From Ochotona curzoniae (lineage: Eukaryota; Chordata; Mammalia; Lagomorpha; Ochotonidae): a DNA stretch of 64,000 nt. Each line of letters begins with the position of its first letter. Position 1 is the first letter of the stretch. Shown here piece after piece: positions 25,368-37,055 of this stretch. The stretch covers positions 30,217,501-30,281,500 of the forward strand of contig NW_024465369.1 in assembly GCF_017591425.1 (NCBI RefSeq). The letters run 5' to 3'. The notes under the pieces are model-generated. The model did no database searches and was not told the DNA's origin. It was given only the letters and a program-made list of their open reading frames with translations. A program made the translations under genes and the position numbers.

Positions 25368-25615
25368 GTAATGTATTTATGAGGAAAGCAGAAAGACAGA
25401 GTTCTCATCTGTTGGAATATTCTCCAGGTGCCTAAAATGCAAGAACTAATTACTTTGAAGACAGGAGTTCCTATGCAGGCAGCAGGAACTCAAATCACTT
25501 AAGCCACCCTAGCTTCCTTCCCAGGCTGTGAATTTGCAGCCAAGAATCCAACTCAGGCACTCTGACATGGGATGTGCACATTTTTAAGTAAGTAATGGGC
25601 CAAATGCCACCCCTC
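25368..25615 (-). mobile_element. CSINE, older type
   Basis: A second reverse copy directly after the previous one: 'tatttatgaggaaagcagaa' to 'gtaatgggccaaatgccacc'. The pair could be two insertions or a duplication. Confidence 0.76.
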
Positions 25616-25649
25616 CAGGCACTTTCTGTAAAAGACTCCTCACACATAC

Positions 25650-25725
25650 AATTTCAAAATATAATACACCAAAATAAACTGACTTAAATTCCATTTTCCA
25701 TGAACTTCTGAAGTATCTCCATATA
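25650..25725 (+). repeat. recurrent non-CSINE element, copy 3
   Basis: 'acaccaaaataaactgactt' and 'ccattttccatgaacttctg' match the right half of the element at 17850-17970. Confidence 0.5.
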
Positions 25726-25804
25726 ATTATTACATGCTGGAAAATGTATGTATGTTGGAAAATGTTATGTATTTATATGTAGGGAAAAACATCTCTGGAC
25801 AGTG

Positions 25805-26040
25805 AACTAAGGTCTGTGGGGCTGAAACTTCACCTTGAAGCAAAGATGCCTATTTCCCACATCAGAAAACCTGGATCCAATTCCAAGCTCTAATTGCTTC
25901 TCAGCCTTTTGGCTAAGATCAAGTGCAATTCCAAGGTCTGCTCTTGACTCCTGTGTCTTGCTAATTTAGACATAGCAGTACCAGGGGCTAAAGGAATTTG
26001 GTTCCTGCCACCAACATCGGAGACACTTGTCATGCCAATA
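25805..26040 (+). mobile_element. CSINE, old, interrupted by the U2 fragment
   Basis: The head ('gtggggctgaaacttcacc', then a cccac...ctggatccaatt region) lies before the U2 insertion and the middle ('ggttcctgccaccaacat') after it. The copy is diverged, and its 3' tail is degraded. Confidence 0.6.
25892..25925 (+). pseudogene. U2 snRNA 5'-end retro-fragment
   Basis: The sequence tgcttctcagccttttggct and the following aagatcaagtg match the first 33 bases of U2 snRNA apart from two transitions (C to T near the start, G to A in 'ctcggcc'). Similarity stops abruptly after 'aagtg'. The fragment is bracketed by caattccaagctct (25878-25891) and caattccaaggtct (25926-25939), a 14-base duplication with one mismatch. 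This is the known class of truncated U2 pseudogenes made by target-primed reverse transcription. It interrupts an older CSINE. It is too short to be functional. Confidence 0.9.
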
Positions 26041-26347
26041 GTTACTTCATTCTTTTGTTACATTCTAAAATCCGTGAAATGTAAAATACCCCTCCAAATC
26101 AACATTCATATTTAAAAAACAAATTTCTAAAGATTTATTTTTCCCACATGTCTGAAAAATCAGACAACTAGTTCTACAGAAAGTTAACACACACTGACCA
26201 ATAAGAGAAACTGTTACACTGCCAGCTCTCAGTTTAATATGAGAGTTTAGTACGAATTCTAAGGGTCATTATTCTTTCAAAAGCATTCACAAACACCAAA
26301 CTTCTCTGACCTTCTCTCCATAGGAGAACTTTCTGTAAAATGATTTC

Positions 26348-27034
26348 TTTTTTTTTTCTTATTAATAAATTTTATTTTGACATTCTTTACATAGTTAATT
26401 AGGGTAAGAAGGTTCAAGGGCTACAGGAAAGTGGATAATACTAGTATGTTTTCCATATTGTTAGCTTCATATTTAAAGGGGGGTATTTAAGGGAGAAGCC
26501 CACTCAATTTCCCACCCTCCCCAGGTCCCGGATGTAGGGCATGCTCTGAGGTTCTTGCTCAAGTGGCTTTGATATTGCCACAGTTATGAATCCGCTGTCA
26601 ATCTTGCCACTCCAAGCACTATGAGGTCTTTGAAAAACCCACTGATTGACATAGTCCACCATAGCTGAAACGGTTGGTTGACCTGTTCTGTCTTCTCTCT
26701 TTTGTTCGTTAGGGTTCTGAGTCCAGCATTTAGATTAGGAAGATCTCCAAAGAAACTTCTTGTATGTGCTAACACGTACAGGGCCTGGCACCGTCCATCG
26801 CTCCAATCAGCTGGTGGTTGCAATTGCTGGGTGGGTTCTGTTTTCACTCCCGACTTCTACTGGAACCAATGGGTGTTGCAGTCCAGCCTGGTTCTGCCCA
26901 GCACATACTTGGCCCTCACATAAATCAGCGGGAGCTGCAGCCTAGGTTGGAGCGACCCACAATAACCCCACCAGGCCCACCCCTTATCCTGGTTTGCCAG
27001 TAAGTGTAGCAGTAATCCAGTCCCACACCCCATT
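26348..27034 (-). mobile_element. 5'-truncated L1 3' end (probable lagomorph L1 3' UTR)
   Basis: A T-rich run at 26348-26359 is the reverse complement of an A tail, next to a minus-strand AATAAA within 'aataaaatttattaataag'. The body is about 690 bases, not tRNA-derived, and has no long frame of its own. It is flanked by a perfect 14-base duplication, tgtaaaatgatttc, at 26334-26347 and 27035-27048. Size, tail and duplication show insertion by the L1 machinery. Assignment to a lagomorph L1 3' UTR is from memory and less sure than the insertion itself. Confidence 0.7.
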
Positions 27035-27048
27035 TGTAAAATGATTTC

Positions 27049-27972
27049 ATTCCCATCCAGGAAAGCACCAAGTCACAGAATAAAGTGATTCAACAATACT
27101 CAGGGGGAAAAAAGGAAAATATAACACATTTCTAAGAAATATTAAATTGCAATAGAGACATTAATATTAAACTGAATTAGTCATAGGATATGAATCTGAA
27201 AACAGTTAGGCATAAGAGAAAAAAAAAACTGCTATACATTTTCCAATAATAAGAAAACACTTTCATTAAGAATACATCAAATTCTCAAGAAAAGTGATTT
27301 CACTTCTGCCAAGCAAACATCACTATTGTACTAGTTTATTTTTCTTGCTCTACACCAACTGAATGTGAGAACACTGGGAACACAACATCCAAAAAATGCC
27401 CATTCAGCTGTTTTCTCCCAAAGTATAATTCTATTTCAGCTTACACACCTCAACAAAAATCCAAGCAGTCTCCAGTCCCAGCTGATGAGCTTACTAAAGA
27501 TTTTTCATCTCTTGTCACTCATCTGTCTTATCCAGATTTTCTACATTGAGCAACTAGTTGGATAGTGCCTGGAAATTTTAAATAAGCTGAGAAGTGTTTA
27601 TATCCTCAGAAGTTTGTCGTTCCTCCCTAGGTGAAACAGGTGTTTAGGACACACAGAAAGTGTGCCACCTGGCCTATGCCATGTCCACATTGGTTCCTCA
27701 GTGGTGATAAATAAGCCACACAGCCTTTACATCTCCACATTCATAAACGCAACACTTAGCTCTCCTCTGACATCTAAAACCATATGATATTCATAACACT
27801 CAGTTTTAGCAGAAAGATTTTACAGTTTTTAAGGACAGAATTTATTTAGTTATTTGTGCCATTTGTATAAACAAATAAAACATGCAAATTCTATCAACAA
27901 CTGTTACTAGGTTTCTGAAATTGTTCTATCCCAGCAGGTTGGTAGTTATTTTTTTCAAAAACTAATCCTAAG
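27049..27972. other. A/T-rich intronic DNA
   Basis: No gene or nameable repeat follows the L1 3'-end insertion. Confidence 0.5.
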
Positions 27973-28255
27973 AGGGCTGGCATTATGATTTAGCATGTTG
28001 GTATCCTATATGAGCACCCACACCAAACCAGTTCCCTGCTGATGCACCTGGGCAAGCAGCAGAAGATGCTCAAAGGATCTGGATCCATGTCACCCATGTA
28101 GGAAACCTGGACAGAGTTCCTAGCTCCTGACCCTGGCTGCCTGTGTTCATTTAGGAAAGCAATCTCTCTCTCTCTCCCCACCCCCTTTCTTCCTCCCTCC
28201 TTTTCCTTCTCTCCTCCCTAACTCTGCCTTTCAAATAAATACATCTTTAAGAAAC
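27973..28255 (+). mobile_element. CSINE
   Basis: It runs from 'agagggctggcattatgatt' to 'ctgcctttcaaataaataca' with a pyrimidine-rich stretch at 28165-28225. Confidence 0.87.
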
Positions 28256-28327
28256 TGTAAAACATATCATCAAATCTTGCTTAATTAATTGCAAAGTAAA
28301 GAAACTGACATGGATACTGTGACAATA

Positions 28328-28605
28328 TGGGTTAGGCCACTATTGGCATACCTTGGCCTGAATCCCCGTTATCTTAGTGCCTCAGACCCCGTTCTGTCCC
28401 CACTTCACATCCAGCTTCCTGCTGATGCATCAGGACTCAACTTGAGTCCCTGACATGTGGTAGACCTGAACAGAGTTCTGGGTCCTGGTGATAGCCCAGC
28501 CACCCACGGTTGTCGCAGGTGTTTAAGTGAACCAGTAGATGGAAGATCTCTCTCCTTCTCTTTTCTCTGTCATTCTGCATTTCAAAAAATAAAAATAAAA
28601 CCTAA
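28328..28605 (+). mobile_element. CSINE
   Basis: 'gggttaggccactattggca', 'gtctgtg'-type middle and 'taagtgaaccagtagatgga' are in order, ending in an A-rich tail. Confidence 0.83.
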
Positions 28606-28854
28606 AAAAATTGTTAATTATCTAAGTAACAATATGCCTTTAAGTGGAAAAACGCATATATATATATTTATACATATATAATCTGTTATTTTTACAACTG
28701 TGATAGACCTAACTCATTGACTTCTAGGTGACAGGGAAAATAATTGCATATGCATGCGAACAACCTATATTTTTAATGTGTTGTCAAGTCTTAAAAAGGT
28801 CAGTTTGAAATTAAAAAAACCTCAAGCCTAAAAATGGGCCACCATAAACACACT

Positions 28855-28881
28855 CACACACACACACACACACACACACAA
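28855..28881 (+). repeat. (CA)n microsatellite
   Basis: About 13 CA units, preceded by imperfect units from 28846. Confidence 0.95.
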
Positions 28882-29371
28882 ATGCCTTCAGCATTCAAAT
28901 GCCTCATTGGAATCCAAATTGTTGTAAGTTTTACCAATTTTAACATTCCTACAGCCACACTTACAGCACAAATCACCCCAATGGTCAGTTCACAAACAAA
29001 TGAGTCTATGAAACCTATAATCAACGATACCATAACCACCAGGTTGAGTAATTAGCTGCTCTGGGACAAGTGAAAAACACACATCAAATGAATGACAAGC
29101 ATAGTATATTCATCCTCCATGTGCTAAATAAAGGTGCTGTGGTCAAGAGTTTACAAAAATGGCAGTAAGAATCCTTCCCAACCATGTATACATGATCCTT
29201 ACCACATGACTTTCACTGCCCATCCCAACAAGTGCAGAAACCCCTCTGTTCCCTTTTGCGTTGGATCTGGCCTATAACACCCTTGAAGTTATCACTCTTC
29301 CTCTCCTGGAATGGTGCAGCAGCCAGAAACAAGCAAGAAATTCCAGGTGAGCTTCCTTACAAAAGAGAAGG

Positions 29372-29662
29372 CAAGGTAGCACCTGGCTCAGGCGTTTAAG
29401 GCACCCCTTGGGATGCCTACATCCTATGGGAGATCCTAGGTTCCAGTCCCAGCTTCACTTTAATTCCAGCTTCCTGCAGGTGTAAACCCTGGGAAGAAGT
29501 GATGATGGCTCCAGCTCTAAGAGCCCTACAACCCATGTGGGAGCCCTGGCTTGATTTCCTGCCTTCCAGCTTTTGGCCTGGCCCAGCTCTCGACATTTCA
29601 GATATTTGGGGAGTTAACCAGCAAATTGGAGTTATCTGTCTCTTTCTGCCTTTCAAAAGTTG
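29372..29662 (+). mobile_element. CSINE, older type
   Basis: 'gcacctggctcaggcgttta' (head), 'gcttttggcctggcccagct' and 'tctttctgcctttcaaaag' (tail). Confidence 0.85.
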
Positions 29663-29789
29663 CTGCAAAGCAAGGGCCAGTCACCCGAAATGAACAGGCA
29701 CCCAGGCAATACCATCTTATAATACAGCAACTTACAAGACTGCTGAACAACTTAAGACATTGACCTTACGGACCAAAGTGATTGCAATT

Positions 29790-30078
29790 AAAAAAAAAAA
29801 AAAAAGGTAACAGAAACAGGGGTGAGGAAGGAGAAGAGGAGGGGCTAGAGAAAGAGATCATTTACCCAAATGGCCCCAACTTTCAGGCCTGAACCAGGAA
29901 ACTGCACCCAAGTCTCCTACATGGATGGTAGGGGCCCAAACACTTGAACATCCTCTACTGCTTTTCACTGTGCAACAGCAGGGAGCTGAATCAGAAACAG
30001 AGCAACCAGGACTAGAACCGGCACTCTACCATGGGATGCTAGTGTTACAGCTCTAACCTGTGCCACATTACTGGCTCT
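29790..30078 (-). mobile_element. CSINE
   Basis: An A16 run precedes the reverse body 'aacatcctctactgcttttc' and the head 'aacctgtgccacattactgg'. Confidence 0.82.
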
Positions 30079-30270
30079 ATCATTGTGGCTTTAAGGCCTC
30101 TGTGTGTGCACGCACACACATGGGGAGGAGGACACGGAGGGAGCAGAGGTTGTTTTAGCCATCAGAATTCATGGTGAACACAGAATTAAGTCTTGCCATT
30201 TCTCAGGGTCACCCACCTCAGCACTGGGCAGATGCCCAACAGCTCACTGTCCTCTCACACCACTACTGAA

Positions 30271-30515
30271 GGCAGGTGTTTGGCCTAGAGAGCAAGACAC
30301 CGCTTGGGATACCTGCAACAATACTGCCTGAGTTTGAGCACCAGTTCTGCTCCCAATTTCAGCGTCCTGCTGCTGCACACCCTGGCAGGCAACAGGCTAA
30401 AGCATCAAGCTCCCTACCTTGTGTAGGGATTGTGTTCCTGGCTTGGGCTTCAGCCTGGCCAAACCCTGGGTATTTGGGGCAATTAGGAAATAAACCAGAA
30501 GATGGGAACATCATC
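30271..30515 (+). mobile_element. CSINE, older type
   Basis: 'gcaggtgtttggcctagaga', 'ctgagtttgagcaccagttc' and 'attaggaaataaaccagaag' are in order; the tail is lost. Confidence 0.78.
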
Positions 30516-31054
30516 TCACGAAATAAAACAAGCCATGATTCCAGATAATCGCCCCCCCATTTCTATGAAATAGTGAGTGATTCAGAATCCATTAGAAATA
30601 GTAGCTTTAAGAAAACTGACTTTTAAACAACTAAAAGCACTGTCAAGCTAAAGTTGTTCTGTAAAGTTAAATACTTACTCCAATAAAATTACCACTACTT
30701 AAAATATTTTTAGAAACATCTTAAGAGCAAGTGTTAAGAGAAAAACAGGTATGTGGAAAGGTTAATTAACAGATGCAAACTCAGACAGGAAGTAAGCAGT
30801 TCTGGTGTTCTATTGCCACAGTAGGGTAGCTACAGAAAATTACAATGTACTGTTTGGGTTTTTTTTTCCAAAAGAAAAAGCTAGTAGAAAGGATTTTTAC
30901 TGTTTTCACCATAAAAAAGGACAGATTGTTTAGAAGATAGTTAATGTCCTGATTGAACATTATACAATGCATGCATGTAGCAAAGCATCACATGTGTACA
31001 CTACATAATTTGTGCCAGATAAATGTTGTTTTTTTTTTTAATAGAGAGAACTAC

Positions 31055-31305
31055 AGGTTTGGTGTAGCTGTTAAGATGCTGCCTGGGACCCCCACCCAAA
31101 CACATAGGAGCACCAGGGTTCTGGTGTCAGCCCTGTTCCACTGCTGCAAGCCTCACACCCAAGCAGACTTGAACTCCATCCCTGGATCCAGAGTTGACCA
31201 GGCCCAGCCCAGGTAGTTGCGTCCATCCGAAAAGAGAATCGGGGAATTAGAGATCTATCTCTGCCTCTCTCCCTTGCTCTCAGTGTTTCAAATGAAATGA
31301 TAAAA
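31055..31305 (+). mobile_element. CSINE, older type
   Basis: 'aggtttggtgtagctgttaa' to 'gtttcaaatgaaatgataaa'. Confidence 0.8.
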
Positions 31306-31337
31306 ACAACTCTTTTTTTCACAATAAATAAAATAAA

Positions 31338-31638
31338 GTGGTTGACATTATGCCACCGTCTGCAATGTTGGTACCCAGCATGGGTGCTGGTTTATGTCCC
31401 GGCCATTCCACTTCTGATTCAGCTCCCAGCTAATGAGCCTGTGAAAGCAGGAACAGACGGCCCCTGGGTTTAGGCTCCTGCCACCCATGGGAGGGACTCA
31501 GATGAAGCTCCTGGTTTAGGCCTGGTCCACCAATGGCTGCTGTGGCCCTCTTGGGATCAAACCAACAGAGAGAAGCTTTCTCTCCGTCTCACCCTCTCTG
31601 CAATTCTGAATTTCAAAATACACAAATCCTGAAAATAA
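31338..31638 (+). mobile_element. CSINE
   Basis: 'gtggttgacattatgccacc', 'gggtgctggtttatgtcccg' and 'ctgaatttcaaaatacacaa' mark head, B-box and tail. Confidence 0.83.
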
Positions 31639-34600
31639 ACATCTGTATGTCTTTCTCTGAAATTCTTTCAGATAAGTAAACAAAGCATTTAAAAAAATAG
31701 AGTGGACGTAACACATAAACTCTGCAAGGATCAATCTTAAGATCCCATTTTATAAAGATTACCATTCCTATTTTCGTCATTCCTTTTCTTTCCCATAGTG
31801 CCAAGAGATAGGAATACTCTGCATCCCTGACTTTCGGCATAAATTTTCCTGAAAAGGCAACAGAATACATGGACCACAACCTATCAACACTACCAACACC
31901 AGTGTCTGCTGTGAGCTTGTCTAACTTAGAGAACACACACTGCAGATATTCTGCTTTGTCTTTAAGACTGCTTAAACAAACACAGACCTCACAAAGTTGA
32001 CCATTTATGTCCAGTGTGTCCTGAGGAATGGGTCAGGAGGTTTCAGTCATCCCAGAGCCTTGCTCCTGTTACAATGACCATCTGGACGATGGCTATAGAA
32101 GGACATGGTTCTAGAAGGGGTTACTTTTTAGGCTTGAGAGTCTTTATGTTCATAAAGGTACACCATCGAGCCCTAACTCTGTCTCAGGCCAAGAACAACC
32201 ACTATCCTTCAGTCAACACTATAGGTCTCAGCTTGAAACTGTACAGCAATGCCTCCCAGAGCCAGCTGAAGGCCCCCAGCCAAGGTGTCACGGGAAAAAT
32301 GTTTCCACAACAAGTCAGGCCCTGGATTTAGGGCTCTAGAAACTCAAAAGGGCATCCACGAGGAAAAAATTATAAAAGGATTACATGGTAAAACAGTCTA
32401 TCTGATGTTCTGGTCACCCAAGGGACACTGAACCTGAGAAAGGACAGACTGTTCTGGAACTGCCCAAGTTTAAAACCAGTTAATCTTTCTACACAGATTT
32501 TGCCCCCATAAATACCAAAGCCATTAATTCCTTCTCAAAACAAAGCAGGTACCCTAACCCAAACAGTGATTACTGAGTATGAATTTCTATTAAAGTCCTG
32601 ACTTTAATACTGGATATTTTATTTGCTTTGAGATCTGTAACTTAGGCTAAACCCCCAATCCTTTAATCACTCAAATACCAGAATGTTTCTATGTGCTAAT
32701 ATAAGGGAAAAGACGATGGGACCATGGGTCCAACTCACCGTTTAACTGACTACAAGTCATATAGGTGTTATTTTCCCTAAGCAGGGTTAATTTTAGAAAT
32801 GCTTTGCACTTTTCCATCAAAAAAGAAAAATATCCACTGAGTCAGATTTTTCTCTGAACAGAAAATAAACAGACGGGATTCTGACTTCACATTCTAGCAC
32901 AAGATGCTAAAATAATTTTTAAAGGAAATGCAACATTTTGATACTTCTGAAAATACCTCATTCCTTTTGGGAGGAAATTTCTGTGTTTATAGTAATCACA
33001 AGCACGTTTCCAGAAAGCGTTAAGTGAATAAGATTAAAAAAACAACAAAAAAACTCCTGCTTTAACTATCTGCCTAAGTCAACAGGAGTATCTGCTTCAC
33101 TACTCACACAAAGAATAATGCTTCTCCTGAAAACAAGAATTCAGATAGGCCAGCAGGGAAAACAAGATGTTTTGTACAAAAAAGTCATCCAGGTCAGTGG
33201 TGCCTCTTTGCACAACATTACAAGGCGGGGGCGTGGAGGGGGGACTCATGTGACTTACAGATTACAGCTTTGGTAATAATGTTTAGCCACCCTCCCAACC
33301 TTCCTAAGTGTTCCATGCTGGCACAAAAGCCGCTCAGTGCTGACCCAAGTCTGAACCTGCACTGTCGCTATTAGGCTGTCACCAGCCACAGGAGCCCACT
33401 GAGAAGACCCATGAAAGCTGCTTCGTTTATCTGGAAGTTTACTCCATTTGAAGCTCCATGGTCATGTGTGGTTTATGGCTACCATAGTAGTCAGTGTGGC
33501 ACTGGCCACACTTCTCCCTGTGATAAAATAGCAGACCCACAGAAGGAATCTGCCAGGCCTCCACTGTTCCCATCATGACGGATCACTTCTCAAGTATACC
33601 TGCGGGCTATACTTTCCTCCACCCATCAGCCTGCAGCTCCCCAATCTCCCTTGACCACACACATACCTAAACTTAACCTCAACGGTTCAACAGAGGATTG
33701 AAGAAACAATCCATTGTTTCAGACCAGGTAAAAGATGGTGGCTGAAATGAGGATGTTATATGCTTACAGACATATATAACCTGCTTCACAGATTAAATAA
33801 AACTTCTCTAATATATATTATTTCTATACATGTTTTTTAAAAAGATATACATATAAAAATCAACCTAACACCTCTAAAAATTTTTACTATGTTCCTACAG
33901 AGTAAATACACTCTCAGATATATGTAAATTTTATATATGAGTAGATATATATTTATACATGCATTCTTGTAAAATATAATTTGCATGTGTACATACTCTT
34001 ATAAAATGGTAATTATAAAATTTACTGAATTGGTAATATATTTATCTTCTTCCTTCCCACCAGCAAGGAAACCATAAGTAGAATATTCATCTAAACATGA
34101 CTCATGAGCCTGGGATTCTAAGAACTTCTGGACTCTAGACAAACTGCTTCGACTTCAGGCATTAGGGTTTTCAATCATGAAACAAGGAGGTTGGGACATG
34201 TTTCTGTCCAACTTCTTTCAAAATTGCATCTCCTTATTCTCCCTATGTTCTGATGCCATTTCTCACATGGGAACTGAGAGAACGGGGTGCTGACCAGCAA
34301 ATCCTCCCCCAGGAACCCTCTGCTGCTGCTGCTTTGCAATGTTTTGCTTTCTTGAGTCACCATGTAATTAAGCAAATGGAGAGTGAGAGATTGCCAGTCA
34401 AAAGGAGAGAGAGAGACAGATTCACACCAGAGGATTTGTGTCCGAGTCTACCTACCACAAGACAGGTCCACAGGCATCAACCTAGGGAATCAAACCCTAG
34501 TAACTGAAGCGCCCTTCCTTCTGGACACTGCCACAGACAGACGCTACCTGTTCACACGCAGATGATGGATTCTCCTAAGACCTCAAGCAGCAACACTGCT

Positions 34601-34864
34601 AAACAGTAAGTCTTCTCAGAACTGCTGCAGGTCACAGACTTCCAAAGCACTGCTCAAATGAGTTAGCTATCATCTCCTCCGCACAAAATCACCCACTACC
34701 CCCTTCTTATTCAGCTTTTTTTGTGTGTTTTGTTTTTGTTTCCAATAAAATAGCTTCAATAGTGACTAAAAACTGAAAACCTGAACCCTTATGAATATCA
34801 CTAAAATGCACCATTTTATCCAAGGAAGGAAGTACATTTAAAAATAAAATTGGGAGACTGTATG
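31639..34864. other. longest SINE-free stretch in the window
   Basis: About 3.2 kb without a recognised repeat in DNA where a SINE otherwise appears every 300-900 bases. It includes a short G-rich site 'aaggcgggggcgtggagggg' (33222-33241) that resembles an Sp/KLF site, and an AT-rich part with TA steps at 33770-34020. No gene is visible. Confidence 0.4.
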
Positions 34865-35163
34865 AGGCATAGCAATGAAAGCCACCCCCTGTGGTGCTGA
34901 TATCCATGTTGGGCACCAGTTTAAATCCAAACTGCTCTCTGCTAATACACCTGAGAAGGCAGCAACAGATGACCTAAGTGCTTAGACCCAGGCACCCACC
35001 TGGGAGAGAGAACCAGAAGTTTCTGGCTCCTGGCTTGGGCCTGGCCCAGCCCTCAGCCACTGCAGACATTTGGAGAGTGAACCAGCAGGTGGCAAATCTC
35101 TCTCTCTCTCTCTCAACCTCAATTTCTGTAACTGCCTTTCAAATAAATAAACCTTTAAAAAGT
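34865..35163 (+). mobile_element. CSINE
   Basis: 'ttgggcaccagtttaaatcc', 'ctggctcctggcttgggcct' and 'cctttcaaataaataaacct' are clear. Confidence 0.88.
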
Positions 35164-35221
35164 TGAAAAGATAAAACTGCAGATAAAAATAAATGTTGTT
35201 GAAGTCCCTGCTGACTGAAGC

Positions 35222-35503
35222 TTTTTTTATTTTGTTTTAATTTATTTAAAAGACAACCCATCCACTGGTTCACTTCTCCAATCGAACACAAGAGCCATAG
35301 GGCGAAAGCCAGAAGCCAGGTACACAACCCAGTCTCCTACGCATGGCAGGAAATCAATCATTTGAGTCATTACCAAGGTCTCTCAGGGTCCACATGAACA
35401 GAAGACTGGAGTCGGGTGCTGGAGCTAGAACTCAAACTCAGGTACTCTTCTGTGGCATGTGAGTGTCTGACATCTCTGCTGCTAAGCCAAACACCAGCCT
35501 CCC
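35222..35503 (-). mobile_element. CSINE, older type
   Basis: A T-rich start (reverse tail) is followed by 'acccatccactggttcactt' and ends in 'gctgctaagccaaacaccag'. Confidence 0.82.
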
Positions 35504-36034
35504 ATCCTATGGCTCTGTGGTAAAGTAATGTATTCCCACAAGTCAAAACATACAATCAGTTTAAAACACCAATTCATTTAGTTCTTTAATGTCCCACAAG
35601 TTTCTCAAAATTAAGCCAGATTTTACTGCACACTGTCTGGTAAGTGAGAAGAAATATTAAGTGTATTAGCATTTACTCTCAATGGATTCCAAAATGTTTA
35701 CCTAAATCAATTCCAGAAAGCAAGTACCACCAACCTGTTCCCTAAGACTACTCTTCCTCTTCTTTCTTTCACTCAATTATGAAATGCCTTCCTAATTAAC
35801 ACATTGAATTCTTCTCTAGTATCAAAAACTTAACCAGTGAATAACAGATATCAAAAAAAGGAAAAACGTGATTCACTTTGGCCATCTCAGAGCTGTTTTA
35901 GCATAATTTAAATAAAACTGTACAGAAGGAAATGTAAAAACTTCATGACTATATGTGAATTTATAGTGACAGAGGGAAAAATACTTTCAACAGTTACAAC
36001 ATCCACTAGATTGCTTTCACGTAAAAAGAAAGAC

Positions 36035-36367
36035 CCTGTGGGCACAGTGGCTTAGTAGGCTCATCCTTCATCTGTTAGTGCTAGCATCCCATGTGGACAC
36101 CGGTTTTTGTCCCGGCTGCTCCACTTCCCATCCAGCACCCTGCTTACAGCCTGCAAAAGCAGCAGAGGATTTTCTGGTCCCTGGACTGCTGCACCCACAT
36201 GCGAAACCAAAAAGAAGCTCCTGGCTCCTGATTTCAGATCAGATCAGCACAGCTCAGCTCAACTCTGGCCATTGCAGCCATTTGGTGAGTGAACCCACAG
36301 ATGGAAGTCCTCTCCTTTCGTCTCTGTAAAATCCACCTTTCAAGGAAAAATAAATCTTTAAAAAGAA
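36035..36367 (+). mobile_element. CSINE, full length
   Basis: 'tgtgggcacagtggcttagt' to 'aaaaataaatctttaaaaag'. All landmarks are present. Confidence 0.91.
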
Positions 36368-36374
36368 GATACTT

Positions 36375-36682
36375 GGGAAGGCATTTGGCTAAGCAGTTGA
36401 AACTCTGATTGGAGGGGTATGTGTTGTGGTACAGCAAGCTAAGCCATTGCTGGTGCCACTGGTATCCCATATTGGAGTGATCTGAGCCCCAGCTGCTCTG
36501 CTTATGATCCAGATTCCTGGTAATACATCGTAGGAGATAAAAAGATAACAGCACTAGAATCAAAATGTTGGGGTCCCTGATACTCTGGCTCCTGGCTTTA
36601 GCCTAGCCCAGCCCTATCTTTTGCAGGCACTTAAGAAGCAAATTAATGGGTAGAAGATCTCTCTGAGTATCTCTCACTTGCT

Positions 36683-36684
<2 letters not shown>
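36375..36684 (+). mobile_element. CSINE pair: truncated head, then a longer copy
   Basis: 'aaggcatttggctaagcagt' at 36376-36417 is a SINE head. A second head ('gttgtggtacagcaagctaa') starts at about 36423 and continues through 'ctcctggctttagcctagcc'. The tail became the (TG)n tract. Confidence 0.78.
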
Positions 36685-36752
<68 letters not shown>

Positions 36753-36770
36753 GTGTGCGTGCGTGCGTGC
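36685..36770 (+). repeat. (TG)n microsatellite with TGCG units
   Basis: About 40 dinucleotide units, with some TGCG and TGTA interruptions at the 3' side. It grew from the CT-rich tail of the CSINE just before it. Confidence 0.95.
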
Positions 36771-36811
36771 ATCACTCTTACAAGCAAGTGAAAAAATATT
36801 TTTTTTAATAC

Positions 36812-37055
36812 TGGGGACAAAAGAGACTCATCATCTCACACTGGAACCCTTGGGTTCAAGTCCTGGCTCTGTTCTCATGGCAGGATCCTGCAAATGTGTG
36901 CCCAGGCAAGCAGTGGAGTGTCAAAGAGCTTATCCTCTCCACATGGGAGACTTTGCCTCAGTGTTCACCTCCCACCTTTGGACTGGCCCAGCCCTGGCTA
37001 CTGTAACATCTAGAAAGTAAAGCAGCTAAGAATTTCCTGTCTCCAAACACATAAA
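36812..37055 (+). mobile_element. CSINE, old
   Basis: 'cttgggttcaagtcctggct', 'ggactggcccagccctggct' and 'acacataaataataatag' are visible. Confidence 0.75.

Noticed and set aside
26584..26923. overlapping frames in both strands as a possible small gene
   Set aside because: They lie inside the L1-type 3'-end insertion flanked by a target duplication.
28834..29055. 73-codon frame beginning with His-Thr repeats
   Set aside because: The start is the (CA)n microsatellite; the rest has no recognisable domain.
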